NCBI RefSeq assembly: GCF_003390925.1
Contig: NZ_QUBS01000048.1
Span: forward strand, 124,001 to 188,000
From: Trinickia diaoshuihuensis
GTDB taxonomy: Bacteria > Pseudomonadota > Gammaproteobacteria > Burkholderiales > Burkholderiaceae
Direction: 5' to 3'
Length of the DNA: 64,000 bases
Below the pieces are notes generated by a model. It made no database searches. It saw only the letters and a list, made by a program, of their open reading frames with translations, and was not told the DNA's origin. Below are positions 42,701-53,070 of the stretch, one piece after another. The translations under genes were made by a program, and so were the position numbers. Every line of letters starts with the position of its first letter. Within the stretch, counting starts at the first letter, position 1.

Positions 42701-43377
42701 TCGGCTCGACGTCGGCCTCGTTTAGCGACAACCTGCGCAGTATCACGGGACAATTATCGAATGCGACCGGTACCGTCGAAACACAAGCCCAGTCGGTCGG
42801 CGGTTACTGGACACGCTATCTGCCCGACGGCGCTTACGTGGACGCTGTCGGGCAACTCACGCATTATCAAAATCGTTATGGCGATATCTTCGGCGACAGC
42901 GCGAGCCAGAACGGATTCGGCGCCGGTATTTCCGGCGAGGTCGGCAAGCCGTTCGCGTTGGGCGGCACGGGAGCGGCCCTCGAACCGCAGGCGCAACTGC
43001 TCTATCAGTATCTGCATCTGAACGGCTTCAATGACGGCGTCTCGCAAGTTGGCGCGAATTCAACGAATGGGCTGCGCGGCCGTCTCGGCTTTCGCTTGTT
43101 CAAAGCCAATCTATCCAACGATTCGAAGACGTCGAATATGACGCCGTGGTTCACCGCCGACGTGTTGCACGATTTCGTCGCGCCGGGGCAGACGAGCGTG
43201 GGAGGTACCCCGTTCGACAACCGGTTGGGCCGGACTTGGTACGAACTGGGCGTAGGCATCACGGGCAGCTTCGGCAAACGTTCAACTGTCTATGCGGATG
43301 TCCGATACGCGCGCAATGCCGGCGGCGATTATCGACGCACCGTATTCGGACAGGCGGGCTACCGGTTCAACTGGTAA
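39739..43377 (+). CDS. Type V autotransporter with ESPR signal and PATR-type passenger
   Basis: A 1,212-residue protein. The ATG at 39739 has GGGGAAA upstream and begins an extended signal peptide (MNRMFRIIWSKALGTWVVASE) ending near PVSAQ (residue 58). The passenger is a beta-helix rich in G/N/T. It includes ITGAGSSWS/ITGAGSQLN repeats and three copies of the passenger-associated transport repeat (GNNTYSGGTTISAGTLQLG), roughly residues 400-680. The C-terminal 280 residues (WGRIGGQS to the terminal YRFNW) form the 12-strand autotransporter beta-barrel, ending in aromatic W. It is a self-secreted surface adhesin. The gene is monocistronic, with a terminator-like hairpin after it. Confidence 0.93.
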   Translation: MNRMFRIIWSKALGTWVVASELNKGRGKSGGDTARCQALVAGVGISALMLCCSSPVSAQVWKGTTSSDWTVGTNWSTGTAPSGTATVTINTNSPNPTVLGVSGAATGTIGLLQMGTVAGTSALTVQNGSKLSSSVTTGVNEIGNAAGTNTTVTITGAGSSWSTGTLVQIAGPTGSTGTLNVANGASVATASLNFSITGISGGNATLNVTGGSTLTTSGTVFMLERGSTSTANISGPGSQWNIGGFMAIGRGRGIDAGSGVLNVTNGGVVTAAGFITIAGNNLSGMGTGTATITGAGSQLNTSADLGIGAYGNGTLTISNGASATANTVTMTAISSSKATLNVSGASLLATQALTAGPGTVQANFDSSTLRATASNAAFVSGFSGTQLNLAAGGLTLDTGGFNVTATSPFSGTGALTKIGSGKAVFTGNNTYSGGTTISAGTLQLGNGGTSGSVAGNVANNGTLAFNRSDVSIYNGQISGTGAVSQIGNGTTILGGNNTYVGGTAINGGTLQVAGDANLGSTSGALSFNGGTLQTTADFASSRAVTLNANGGTFQTNGNLTLSSAIGGTGALTKTDVGTLLLTGNNTYTGGTTISAGTLQLGNGGTSGAIAGDVSNNGTLAFDRSDTVTFGGLISGTGAVNQIGTGATILTANNTYTGATAVTAGTLAVGDASHPQATIGSGNVSVASGAALGGYGQIAGPVQNSGTLAAANALPLFATGSTGTLQIGGSVTNGGTLQLAAANGSPGNVLHIAGNYTGSGNSRLVLNTVFNQGGAASQTDRLVVAGNVSGSTAIALNRLGTGAQTVGDGIQLVQVGGTSATNSFRLASPVQAGAYQYMLYQGGSTDSNSWYLRSQLEQAVASPADSSASPGGSTPPATGAATHAAAGAAVAYRPGVVGYSVTPLLNADYGFTVLGRQHERVGDEVGAGAMQAAHSDGVWGRIGGQSVDADAGSRFSADERTFFAQFGKDWTLGHDSSGGSTHAGATVTFGSTSASFSDNLRSITGQLSNATGTVETQAQSVGGYWTRYLPDGAYVDAVGQLTHYQNRYGDIFGDSASQNGFGAGISGEVGKPFALGGTGAALEPQAQLLYQYLHLNGFNDGVSQVGANSTNGLRGRLGFRLFKANLSNDSKTSNMTPWFTADVLHDFVAPGQTSVGGTPFDNRLGRTWYELGVGITGSFGKRSTVYADVRYARNAGGDYRRTVFGQAGYRFNW

Positions 43378-43435
43378 CGCCGGTACCGACCGCGCGCAGG
43401 CGGCTTGCACCAACGTGACGTCGAGCGCGCGGGCG

Positions 43436-43475
43436 GCGGGAGACCGATTGAATCTCCCGCTGTCACACTTTTTAA
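43436..43475 (+). terminator. Probable intrinsic terminator of the autotransporter gene
   Basis: GCGGGAGA (43436-43443) pairs perfectly with TCTCCCGC (43453-43460) across a 9-nt loop. A short spacer is followed by CACTTTTTAAAT. It lies about 60 bp after the autotransporter stop. Confidence 0.5.
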
Positions 43476-43680
43476 ATACAAAACCGGATTAGGTCGTAAT
43501 ACTATTGCGCGACTGCCCGAGGGTGGGGCGCCGACTTGCGTGCGTTCTCCCCCCTATCGCCAGTACCCCAATCGCTGCCTCGAATGCGGGCGCATCTGGG
43601 ATCTCAGTTCGATTCGCTGATCGTCGGTCGTCCCAATATATGGACGATTGTTAAATTTCGAAAAATCCCGGGTCTCCGTA

Positions 43681-43709
43681 TTGTAAGACTCAGACAAAAC
43701 ACATAGATT
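43681..43709 (+). promoter_or_regulatory. Candidate sigma-70 promoter of the giant adhesin operon
   Basis: TTGTAA (43681-43686) and TAGATT (43704-43709) are separated by 17 bp. Transcription would begin near 43716, about 20 bp before the ATG at 43737 and its GGGGGA ribosome site. The surrounding 100 bp are AT-rich. Confidence 0.4.
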
Positions 43710-43736
43710 GCGCGCACATATAACGGGGGAATGCGA

Positions 43737-46700
43737 ATGAGACTGGTTCTGGAGCCTCGCCATCTGTTCGATGGCAGCGTGGCGGCGGTTGCAGCAAAAA
43801 CAACCCATGCCATGGTCGAGCAACGGCACGATCATCCGGCCGCCGATGCATCAGCGTCTTCTCATCGCGATACCCATGATGCAGCCGAGCACCACGGCCC
43901 GGCCGACGCTTCGCACGTAAGCGGATCGCAAGCCGCATCGCTCGCACAAGCCGCCGCCTCGCATGTCAATACCGACGTGCCGGCCTTAGCGCCCAATCCG
44001 AAGGCGACCGAGGTCTTGTTCGTCGATCCGCGCGTGGCGAACTGGCAAACGCTCGCGTCGAGCGTCGACAAGAACGTCCAGGTCGTGCTCATCGATCCGA
44101 GCCGCGACGGCATCAGCCAAGTGACGGAAGCGTTGCAAGGCCGGTCGGATCTTAAATCGATCCAATTTCTGACCTATGGGTCGGCAGGGCAGATCGAACT
44201 CGGCAACGCACCGATCACCGCCGACGCACTCGCCGCGGCCAAGCAACAGGTTGCCTCGTGGAGCGACCATCTTTCCTCGAATGCCGATATCGAATTCTGG
44301 GGTTGCGACGTCGGGCAGGGTGAGAGCGGACAGCAGTTCGTCGACACGGTGCATGCGCTGACCGGTGCGCAAGTCGGTGCGTCGACCGATGCAACCGGCG
44401 CCGCGTCGCTCGGCGGTAACTGGACGCTCGAGCGCACGACCGGTGCGCTTGCGATCGGGTCGCCGTTCAGCGAGTCCGCCATCGCGGCCTATCAGGGCGT
44501 GCTCGATACGCCGGTTCCGAGCGTCACTTTCGTCTCCGGCACGGTGCCGCACGATGTCTTGCTCGGCGGTACGTTCACCGAAACGGTGCAGTTCCAAAAC
44601 ACGGCGTCGAACGCGGCCGGTTATGGGCCGTTCATCGATCTGTACGTGCCGAGCGATTCCGCCGAGAACGTGACGCTCACGAGCGCAACGTATCTGGGCA
44701 CGGCGGTGACCGTCGACAAGGTGACGCTCTCGACGAACATTCCCGGTCACGTCGGCACGCTCGGCGCGCTGCATCCGCTCGCGCTCGACAGCAGCGGCAA
44801 TCCGCTGTTCGTGGCTGCGCCAAGCGGCTACCAAGCGGGCGATTCGATGTACGTCCTGCAATTGCCGTTCGGCAGCTATACGCCGGGCGAGCCCGCCGCG
44901 CAGATCCAATTGACGTTCTCCGTCGCCAACACGACCGAGCTCTCGAGCATGCATGGCGGGCAAGCGCTCAATATCTCGGCGATCGGCGGCTTCCAGTACG
45001 GCACCGACGCGCTCAACAACCCCGGCACGGATCCGTCGATTCGCGGCACGGCGGGCAGCGCCAGCGTGACCAATTCGAGCGACGGCCTCGTCACGGCATC
45101 GACGCAAGTCTCGCTCATCGATGTGTCCGCGACCACCGACTTGCACGAAGGCGAAACCGCCACGGGTCCCGATTTTCCGTTCGACTACGTGATCACGCTG
45201 CAGCCGGCGTCGGTGACACAGACCGATCCGATGCAAAACGTGACGTTCACGTTCACGCTGCCCGATCAGGTCAAATACACGGGCGGCACGATCTCGTTCA
45301 CGGAGCCCGGCGGCGTGCACGGCACGGCGACGTTCAATCCGAAGGCCGGCAGCGTCGGCGGCGCGGGCGGCACGGTGACCGTCACGTTCACCTCGCTCGG
45401 CACGGACGCGTCCAATACGCCGACCCTGATCAAGATTCCGGTTTTCGTGCCGCAATTCGATGCGTCGGGGGCGTCGGTGCTCGGCACGGCGGGTCAGCCT
45501 CGTACGATCGATACGACGGCGATCTACAACTACACGGGCTCGTGGACGGCGGTGAGCGGATCGCTCGATCACGCGGCGGGCGCGCAGACGGTTGCGGGCG
45601 ACAGCTCGACGAATTCGACGTCGACGTCGTTCGTCGCCAAATCGCTTGCGATCCAAGTGACGGACGACGCGCCGGGCGGCAACATCGTTCCGGGGCAGGT
45701 CGTCGGCTATTCGGTCAACTTCCAGGTCTCCGACTACTACGCGCTGAACCAACTGAACATCGCCGATTTGATCGGCGACGGCATCTCGCTGCTCGCACCG
45801 TCCGATGTGGGTTATGCAACGCCGACGCTGTCGCTGACGACGGCGGGCTCCACGCATTCGTATTCGTTCGGCGATGCGTCGAACAACGTCGAGAAGACGA
45901 TCAATGGCCAGAGCGTCGCGGAAAGCGGCTCGAACGGCTCGAACTGGAGTTACACGCGTGACGATACGGGTTCGACGTCGAACCCGGGCTCGACCGCGTT
46001 GACGTTCGACGTGGGCCAATTGATCGAAGCGAACCTCGGCGGCACCGCATTCGCGGGCGTGTTGCAGGGGGGCGCGGTCAACGGCAGCGGTGGGCCGACG
46101 CAAGGGACGATCTCGTTCAAGGCGAAGGTACTCGACAAGTACACGAACGCGAACAGCGGCAACAGCGTGCGCGAGAAGGACTCGATCGCCGACGTCGTGA
46201 CGACGCAGGGGACGAGCGCGGCCGTCGTGACGGTGGACAACGTCGCGCACACGATTACGGGAACGAACGGAACCGTCAGCGACGGGTCATCGGTGACGAA
46301 CGAAGTCGCGCCCGGTCAGCTCGTGCTGCAAGTCGTGGCCGTCAACGGCCAAACCGCGGACTTGACGGACATCAAGCCGGGCGACACGGTCACCTATGCG
46401 ATGACCTATCAGTTGAACTCCGGCGATTACGGCAATCTCGATTTGACGGCGTACCTGCCGCTGCCCGTGTTCTCGACGACGGACCCGCTCTCCAACGGCG
46501 GCAACGTCTCGACCTTTACGATGGACAGCAGCGACGCGTTCCCGACGGCCGGCACCTATAAGCTCGTCAACCCGCTTTCGGGCGAGAACACGCCCACGGT
46601 CACGACGAACGGTACGGCCAATAGCATCTCGTTCAATTTCGGCGATCGTGACGATCCGACGAACGCGCCCGGGCAGCAGGTCGTCGTCTATTTCAGCGCG

Positions 46701-49700
46701 GTCGTGTCGAACAAGCCTTTCGCGAACGGCTTGCAACTGACGACGCAAGGGGGCAGCACCTATACGAACGCGGCGGGCCAAACGCTGGCCGCCGCGGCGA
46801 TCAAGCAAGTGCCGCTGGAGGAACCGGAACTCGCCACGAAGACGGGCATCGTCTCGATCGTCGGCGACGGCGGCGCGTCGAAGGGCACGTACTCCGCCGA
46901 TTCGTCGAACGCCTCCAGCGTGACGTGGCCGTCGCAGACGAACCTGACGCCGAGCGGGAGCGGCAGCAGCCCATTCGCGCCGGCGGGTACGGCCGCCGGA
47001 ACGAATCCGTTCACGGGCAACGGCGACCCGCTTACCGCGGACAACCTGAACGTGAAAAGCGGCGACGGCGGCGATCTCGCGCGCGTCGTCTCGACCGTCG
47101 AAAACCAAGGGGGATCGGCTGCCTACGACGTCACGATCCAAGGCACTTTGCCGTCCGGCTTCTCGACGAGCGACGTCCAGAACTTCGCGATCTACAACTC
47201 GTCGGGGCAGCAGATCGACTCGGGCGTGACGGCGGCGCAGTACTTCGGCGCGGGCGGCGTGAAACTCGCTTCGTCGATCGCCGCGCACGATAACGTCTAC
47301 GTCGTCTATGACCTGAAACTGCCGACGGCGCAGGAGACGGGCGACACGCTCACGTTCTCCTCGAACGTCGTCAACTGGGCGAGCGTCGCGGGCGGCGTTG
47401 CGAGCGGCAATGGCTTCGTGTCGGGCTCGGGTGCGTCGGCGCAACCGCTCGGCGAGAATGCCGCGGCGCTCTCCGATTCGGCCGTCGCGAATCTGTCGGC
47501 GCCGACCGTGACGAAGACGATCATCGGTGCGAGCGATACGAGCGACATCCCGCTCACGGGTACCAACAACGTGACGCTCGGGGAAACCGTCACGTACCGA
47601 ATCACGGTGACGTTGCCGCAAGGGACGACCGCTAACGGCGCCGGCTTCGTCACGCTGACCGACTCGCTGCCGGCCGGCATGACGTTCGGCAGTCTCAATT
47701 CGGTTACCTTTGCCGGCGTGAGTTCGGCGGGCGGGGCGGGCGCCGTGACGTCAAGCGTCTCGGGCAGCACGATCACGTTCACCTTGGGCAGCTCGCTAAC
47801 GAATTCGCAAGTGGATGCCAACGGCACGATCACACTCGTCTACACGGCAACCGTCGCGTCGACCGATACGCCCGCCGACGGTACGGCCCGCACGAACAGC
47901 GTGGTCGTCAACTACGATTCGACGCAAACGTCGCCCGCTTCGTCGGTGACTATCCACGAGGTCGATCCGAACGTGGCCGAAACGATCACGGTCAAGGATA
48001 CGAACAGCGGCACGGCCATCGCCAATAACGGTACGGTCTACAGTAACGAAAACCTGACCTACACGGTCACACTGAAGAACAACGGCGATGCGCCCGCGCA
48101 AGACCTGGCCGATCTCATCGACTTGCCGGCGGGCCTGAACTACGTCCCCGGTTCGCTGCACTACGTGAGCGGCGGGACGGGCGGCTCGAGCTCGGATGCG
48201 TCGGGTCTTGCGGTGGGGCTGACCTCGCTCGGCGTCGGTCAAACGGCGACGTTCACGTTCCAAGCAACGGTGGCGCCGAATCAGACGGCCGGCTCGTCGA
48301 TGACGGTCAACACGCCGAACGACGGTACGTCGGGTACCTACTATTCGCTGCCGGGCACCGCGCAAGGACATAAGTACACGGACAACGCCGGGACTACCGT
48401 CAAGATCGCGCAGATCTCGCCCGCACTCTCGATCACCGGCGAGTCGAACAACACGGATACGGTTCACACGCCGTCGCAGACGAACACGCAAACGTCGGTG
48501 TCCGCGACGGTCGGCGAGATCGTGACGCTGCATGGCTACGTGCAGATCCCGGAAGGGGCGAACCCGACGACGCTGGATTTCACGCTGCCGCCGGGCCTCC
48601 AATACCTGAACGACGGCAGTGCGAAGATCGCGTTCGTCAGTCCCAACGGCGATTTGATTTCGAGCGACGGCACGCTATCGGGCGTCGCGCAATTCCAGGA
48701 CGGCAACTCGGGCGGTGCGAACTACGTCGATCCGGCCACGGGCACGACGACGGCCGGCGACGTCGCGACGTTCAAGCCGACGAGTCAGTTGCCGTCGAAT
48801 GTCGTCTCGACGACGGGCGGTCACGTCACCATCGACCTCTCGACGCTGAGCAACAACGACGGCTCGCCGATCGGCAACTACGTCCTGGTCGAATTCAACG
48901 CGGTCGTGGGCAACGTCGCGGCGAATACACAGGGCGCGGCTGCGATGGCCGCTTCGTTGACGGTGGGCGGCGTGACCTCGAACAACGTGAACGTGTCCGT
49001 CCAAGAGCCGAACGTGACGATCACGAAGACGGCGACCGCCGTCGACAATGCCACGGGCACGGTCACCTATCAAGTGACGGTCAAGAACACCGGCACATCG
49101 ACCGCATACAACGTCGTCGTCGACGACCCCGCTGCGGCGAACGAGAATCACGTGACGTTCGTGAGCGCGACGGGTGCCGGTGTCGGCGGCGCAGGCCAGG
49201 CCGGCACGACGTCGAGCGATTTCAACTACGCGATCGGGCAATTAGGCGCGGGCGGCACGGAGACCATCAGCTATACCGTGCAGGTGGCACCTGGCCAGAC
49301 CGTGCAGAACGATACGGCATCCGTTGTCTGGCAAAGCTTGTCCGGGCAACAAACCTTCAACGGCTCGACGGGCGGCGCAGTCGGCTCGACGACGGGCGCG
49401 CGCGACCTCGATTCGTCGGTCGGCGCCCCCGATTCCTACCGCGCGACGGCCACGACGCAGCTCGGCACCGCGTCGGGCCGGGTGTGGCAGGACGTCGGCA
49501 ACGATCCGACGACCTATGCGACCTCGGGCGGATCGGCCGATACGGGTCTTGGCGGCATCACGGTCACGGCCAAGGTCACGGAAGGCGACGGCACGGTCGT
49601 CACGGAAACGACGACGACGGCAGCCGACGGCACCTACACCTTCGGCGCGTTGCCGCAAGGCACAGTCGTCATTTCTCTGCCGGGCGCCGGCAGCGGCGGG

Positions 49701-52700
49701 TTGCCGGCCAATGAGACGCTCGCCTATAACGACGGCAACGCGGTGACGGGCAGCCCGGCATCGGCGTCGTTCACGGCGAACGGCGACGCGCATGCGAACG
49801 TGAATTTCTCGTATCAAGCGCCCGATACGGCACCCGCGATCGCGGGGTGGGGCGGCAACGCCGACTCGTATGTGGAAGGCGGCGCGCCGATCCGTCTGTC
49901 GGGGCCGGGCGCGTCGATCTCCGATACGCAACTCGATGCGTTGGGCGGCGACTACAGCGGCACGACCTTGACGGTACAGCGTTACAACGGCGGCACACCC
50001 GCGCCGAGCGCCACGGACGTATTCGGTGCGCTCGGTCCGCTCGCGCTCGCCGGCGGTACCGTCACCTACAACGGCTCGGCGGTGGGCACGTACACGGAGG
50101 CCGGCGGCAAGCTGTCGATCACGTTCGGGGCCGGCGCCACGGCAACGACAGTCGGCGAGGTCCTCGACAACCTGGCGTATTCGAGCACCGATACGAGCAC
50201 GGTCAGCACCGGGATCCGAATCGGCGCGACGCTCGACGATCACAACGTCTCTGGGGCGCAGGGCACGGGCGGCAATATGACGAGCACGCCCGTGTTCGTT
50301 ACCGTCAACGAAGTGCCGGGCGCGGGTTCGTCTTCGGCTACGTTCACCGAACCGAACGACGCCTCGCCCGCGGCGGCCGCGGTCGCCGTCGATCCGACCG
50401 TTACGGTGACGAGCACGGATACGTTCTCGGGTGCGACGGTGACGATCAGCGGCAACTATCGGCCGGGCGAGGACGTGCTCGTGGTAACGGGAACGCTCCC
50501 GGCCGGTGTGACGGCCAGCTTCGATTCCGCGAGCGGCACGATGACGCTCACGGGGGCGAACCTGAGCGCGGCAACGGTGCAAAGCGCGTTGCGAGCGATC
50601 AGCTACTACGACAACAGCGACACGCCGAGCACGACCGCGCGCAACGTCACGATCTCGGTCATGGACGACGTCACGCACGCGACGACGACAGCCGCCGTAT
50701 CGACGCTCGACGTGGTAGCCACGAACGACTCGCCGGTCCTGAACGGCCTGCCTGCGACGGCAACCTCGCTCGAGGATAACGGCGCACCTTCGGGGCAGGC
50801 CGGCATGCTCGTCTCGCAACTAACGGGCAACGGCAACGTCACCGATACCGACGGAGCCGGCGCGCATGACGGCCAGGTCACGGGCCCGGCCGGTATTGCC
50901 ATCACGGGTGCCGATACGACCGAGGGGACGTGGTGGTATTCGACCGATAACGGTGCGCATTGGACCGAATTCGCGGGCCAAGGCCAAGCGGCGATCTCGC
51001 CGAACAACGCGCTTCATCTGGTCGCCGACGGCAACACGCGGATTTATTTCGAGCCGGCCAAGGCCGACTGGAACGGGACCGTGAACAATGCGTTGACGTT
51101 CCGCGCATGGGATCAGTTCGACGGCGTCGCAAACGGCACGATCTCGGCATTGCCCACGACGGGGACGTTCGGGCAGGGGATCAATACGGCGGCATCGGCT
51201 TATTCGTCGGCCCTGGAGACGATTCCCTTGAACGTCGTGGCCGTGAACGATGCGCCGATCGCATCGGGCAGCGTGAGCATGCCGGCGGTCCCTGAGGATA
51301 CGGCCGCCGCCTCGCCGCAAACGGTCGCTTCGTTGTTCGGCTCGCATTTCGGCGACAGCGCCGATCAGCAGCAAAGCGCATCGAATCCGGCCGGCTCCAC
51401 GGCGAATACGCTGGCCGGTATCGCCGTGACCGGCAACGCGGCCGATCCGAGCCAGGGCGCCTGGCAGTATTCGACCGATAACGGCGTGACCTGGCATACG
51501 ATCGCCACGACCGGACTGTCGGATTCGAATGCGCTCGTGCTGTCTTCGTCGGCCGAAGTCCGGTTCGTGCCTGCGGCCAACTTCAACGGCGAGCCCGGTC
51601 AGTTGACCACGCGTCTAATCGATACGTCCAATACGCTCGTCACCGGTACCGTGACCGGCGCGCAACTCGGCGCGACGGATACGGCGATCGAAGGCGTCGA
51701 CGTATCGGGCGCGCATAACGGAGGCTCGACGGCCGTCAGTGCGCAGACGGTCACGCTCGGCATCGACATCACGCCGGTCAACGATGCGCCGATCGCCAGC
51801 GGCACGGCCACGATCGGCAGCGTCAATCAGAGCGACCGCAATCCGGCGGGCTCGACGGTGACGACGCTGTTCGGCGGGGATTTCGACGACAGCACGGACC
51901 AGCAGCGCACCGCCGGCAACCCGACCGGATCCACGGCCAACGCGTTCGCGGGCGTGGCGATCGTCGGCGACGGCGCCAGCGCGAGTCAGGGCACCTGGCA
52001 GTATTCGAGCGACGGCGGCAAGACCTGGACGAACATCTCCGCCGACGGTCTCAGCGATCGCAATGCGCTCGTGCTGAGCGCCACGGACAGTCTGCGCTTC
52101 CTACCGTCGGGCACGTTCAGCGGCACGCCCGGCGCACTGACCGTCAGGCTCATCGACAGTTCGGCTCCCGCACCGGTGACCGACGCCTCGGGTGTCGACC
52201 TGGGCACGGTCGGCGGCACGTCGCCCTATAGCGCGGGCACGGTGGCGTTGACGGCCCAGATCAAGCCGACGAACCATGTCAATCACTCGGATGGGATCGG
52301 GCTCGTCCCCGACTTCAATGCCCCTAACGACTACAACAAGCTGGGCTCGCGGGTCGATCCGAGAAATCCGTTCGCATCGCCGGACCAGCATTTCCCCGAC
52401 GACGGCGATGTGCCGCCCGCCGAAGGGCACGGCTATCGGCCAAGCCTTTACAGCCAACCGATCATTCCGCAGGTGGAGCTGACTGGGTCCGTCGGAAACC
52501 GCTTCATCATCGAGCAGCAGCAATCGGTCATTGCGGTGCCCTCGAATTTGTTCGACGACACGTATCCGAACGCCGAGCTTCAATACGAGGCGCATATGCC
52601 GGGTGGGGCGCCGCTGCCCGCTTGGCTCGTGTTCGATCCGCGCAATCTGACGTTTACGGGCACGCCGCCGCTCGGGTCGCACGGCACGGTGGAAGTCGAG

Positions 52701-53042
52701 ATCGTCGCGCGCGATCAGTTCGGCAACCAGGCGCAAGCGACGTTCCAAATCACGGTCGGCCGCGAATCGAAGGATCTCGAGCAAATGCTCGCCCACATGC
52801 ACGCGGCCGCGCAAGATTCGCATCCCGCCCGGCCCGCGCATGACGGCGGCATCCGCGATGGGAAGGAAGGCGCGCGTCATGGGGCGAGCGCGCCGCAAAC
52901 ACATGGTGCGAATGCGGGACGGCCGGGCTTGACGGCGCAACTGCGGGAGGCCGGCCCCATCGGAAAGATCTTGCAGGCCCGCCGCATGGTGCATTCCGTC
53001 GTCGGAGCGGCTGCGATGCAAGGTGCGAAGTCCACGAGTTAA
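43737..53042 (+). CDS. Giant LEPR/DUF4347-domain surface adhesin-like protein
   Basis: A 3,101-residue protein. The ATG at 43737 lies six bases after GGGGGA; an ATG at 43731 is too close to that site. There is no Sec signal. The N-terminus carries the LEPRHLFDG motif that marks large non-Sec surface proteins. A DUF4347 domain spans about residues 80-258 (VLFVDPRV, FLTYGSAGQ, WGCDVGQGESG). Then come long DUF11-like, isopeptide-style repeats (about 450-1890), a Cna-B/SdrD-like domain (GRVWQDVGND, DGTYTFGALPQG; about 1915-2025), cadherin-like VNDAPIASG repeats, and an Ig-like putative dystroglycan-type domain (WLVFDPRNLTFTGTPP). I see no RTX nonapeptides and no classic type I signal. Four export-type genes follow in the same direction. 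Confidence 0.88.
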   Translation: MRLVLEPRHLFDGSVAAVAAKTTHAMVEQRHDHPAADASASSHRDTHDAAEHHGPADASHVSGSQAASLAQAAASHVNTDVPALAPNPKATEVLFVDPRVANWQTLASSVDKNVQVVLIDPSRDGISQVTEALQGRSDLKSIQFLTYGSAGQIELGNAPITADALAAAKQQVASWSDHLSSNADIEFWGCDVGQGESGQQFVDTVHALTGAQVGASTDATGAASLGGNWTLERTTGALAIGSPFSESAIAAYQGVLDTPVPSVTFVSGTVPHDVLLGGTFTETVQFQNTASNAAGYGPFIDLYVPSDSAENVTLTSATYLGTAVTVDKVTLSTNIPGHVGTLGALHPLALDSSGNPLFVAAPSGYQAGDSMYVLQLPFGSYTPGEPAAQIQLTFSVANTTELSSMHGGQALNISAIGGFQYGTDALNNPGTDPSIRGTAGSASVTNSSDGLVTASTQVSLIDVSATTDLHEGETATGPDFPFDYVITLQPASVTQTDPMQNVTFTFTLPDQVKYTGGTISFTEPGGVHGTATFNPKAGSVGGAGGTVTVTFTSLGTDASNTPTLIKIPVFVPQFDASGASVLGTAGQPRTIDTTAIYNYTGSWTAVSGSLDHAAGAQTVAGDSSTNSTSTSFVAKSLAIQVTDDAPGGNIVPGQVVGYSVNFQVSDYYALNQLNIADLIGDGISLLAPSDVGYATPTLSLTTAGSTHSYSFGDASNNVEKTINGQSVAESGSNGSNWSYTRDDTGSTSNPGSTALTFDVGQLIEANLGGTAFAGVLQGGAVNGSGGPTQGTISFKAKVLDKYTNANSGNSVREKDSIADVVTTQGTSAAVVTVDNVAHTITGTNGTVSDGSSVTNEVAPGQLVLQVVAVNGQTADLTDIKPGDTVTYAMTYQLNSGDYGNLDLTAYLPLPVFSTTDPLSNGGNVSTFTMDSSDAFPTAGTYKLVNPLSGENTPTVTTNGTANSISFNFGDRDDPTNAPGQQVVVYFSAVVSNKPFANGLQLTTQGGSTYTNAAGQTLAAAAIKQVPLEEPELATKTGIVSIVGDGGASKGTYSADSSNASSVTWPSQTNLTPSGSGSSPFAPAGTAAGTNPFTGNGDPLTADNLNVKSGDGGDLARVVSTVENQGGSAAYDVTIQGTLPSGFSTSDVQNFAIYNSSGQQIDSGVTAAQYFGAGGVKLASSIAAHDNVYVVYDLKLPTAQETGDTLTFSSNVVNWASVAGGVASGNGFVSGSGASAQPLGENAAALSDSAVANLSAPTVTKTIIGASDTSDIPLTGTNNVTLGETVTYRITVTLPQGTTANGAGFVTLTDSLPAGMTFGSLNSVTFAGVSSAGGAGAVTSSVSGSTITFTLGSSLTNSQVDANGTITLVYTATVASTDTPADGTARTNSVVVNYDSTQTSPASSVTIHEVDPNVAETITVKDTNSGTAIANNGTVYSNENLTYTVTLKNNGDAPAQDLADLIDLPAGLNYVPGSLHYVSGGTGGSSSDASGLAVGLTSLGVGQTATFTFQATVAPNQTAGSSMTVNTPNDGTSGTYYSLPGTAQGHKYTDNAGTTVKIAQISPALSITGESNNTDTVHTPSQTNTQTSVSATVGEIVTLHGYVQIPEGANPTTLDFTLPPGLQYLNDGSAKIAFVSPNGDLISSDGTLSGVAQFQDGNSGGANYVDPATGTTTAGDVATFKPTSQLPSNVVSTTGGHVTIDLSTLSNNDGSPIGNYVLVEFNAVVGNVAANTQGAAAMAASLTVGGVTSNNVNVSVQEPNVTITKTATAVDNATGTVTYQVTVKNTGTSTAYNVVVDDPAAANENHVTFVSATGAGVGGAGQAGTTSSDFNYAIGQLGAGGTETISYTVQVAPGQTVQNDTASVVWQSLSGQQTFNGSTGGAVGSTTGARDLDSSVGAPDSYRATATTQLGTASGRVWQDVGNDPTTYATSGGSADTGLGGITVTAKVTEGDGTVVTETTTTAADGTYTFGALPQGTVVISLPGAGSGGLPANETLAYNDGNAVTGSPASASFTANGDAHANVNFSYQAPDTAPAIAGWGGNADSYVEGGAPIRLSGPGASISDTQLDALGGDYSGTTLTVQRYNGGTPAPSATDVFGALGPLALAGGTVTYNGSAVGTYTEAGGKLSITFGAGATATTVGEVLDNLAYSSTDTSTVSTGIRIGATLDDHNVSGAQGTGGNMTSTPVFVTVNEVPGAGSSSATFTEPNDASPAAAAVAVDPTVTVTSTDTFSGATVTISGNYRPGEDVLVVTGTLPAGVTASFDSASGTMTLTGANLSAATVQSALRAISYYDNSDTPSTTARNVTISVMDDVTHATTTAAVSTLDVVATNDSPVLNGLPATATSLEDNGAPSGQAGMLVSQLTGNGNVTDTDGAGAHDGQVTGPAGIAITGADTTEGTWWYSTDNGAHWTEFAGQGQAAISPNNALHLVADGNTRIYFEPAKADWNGTVNNALTFRAWDQFDGVANGTISALPTTGTFGQGINTAASAYSSALETIPLNVVAVNDAPIASGSVSMPAVPEDTAAASPQTVASLFGSHFGDSADQQQSASNPAGSTANTLAGIAVTGNAADPSQGAWQYSTDNGVTWHTIATTGLSDSNALVLSSSAEVRFVPAANFNGEPGQLTTRLIDTSNTLVTGTVTGAQLGATDTAIEGVDVSGAHNGGSTAVSAQTVTLGIDITPVNDAPIASGTATIGSVNQSDRNPAGSTVTTLFGGDFDDSTDQQRTAGNPTGSTANAFAGVAIVGDGASASQGTWQYSSDGGKTWTNISADGLSDRNALVLSATDSLRFLPSGTFSGTPGALTVRLIDSSAPAPVTDASGVDLGTVGGTSPYSAGTVALTAQIKPTNHVNHSDGIGLVPDFNAPNDYNKLGSRVDPRNPFASPDQHFPDDGDVPPAEGHGYRPSLYSQPIIPQVELTGSVGNRFIIEQQQSVIAVPSNLFDDTYPNAELQYEAHMPGGAPLPAWLVFDPRNLTFTGTPPLGSHGTVEVEIVARDQFGNQAQATFQITVGRESKDLEQMLAHMHAAAQDSHPARPAHDGGIRDGKEGARHGASAPQTHGANAGRPGLTAQLREAGPIGKILQARRMVHSVVGAAAMQGAKSTS

Positions 53043-53070
53043 TCGAAGACATCAACAAGCGAACGCCAGA

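Noticed and set aside
43986-46250. 754-codon antisense frame across the giant adhesin gene (with similar long ones at 46287-47621 and 49242-50819)
   Set aside because: Extreme arginine content and no motifs; these mirror the codon bias of the adhesin gene on the plus strand.
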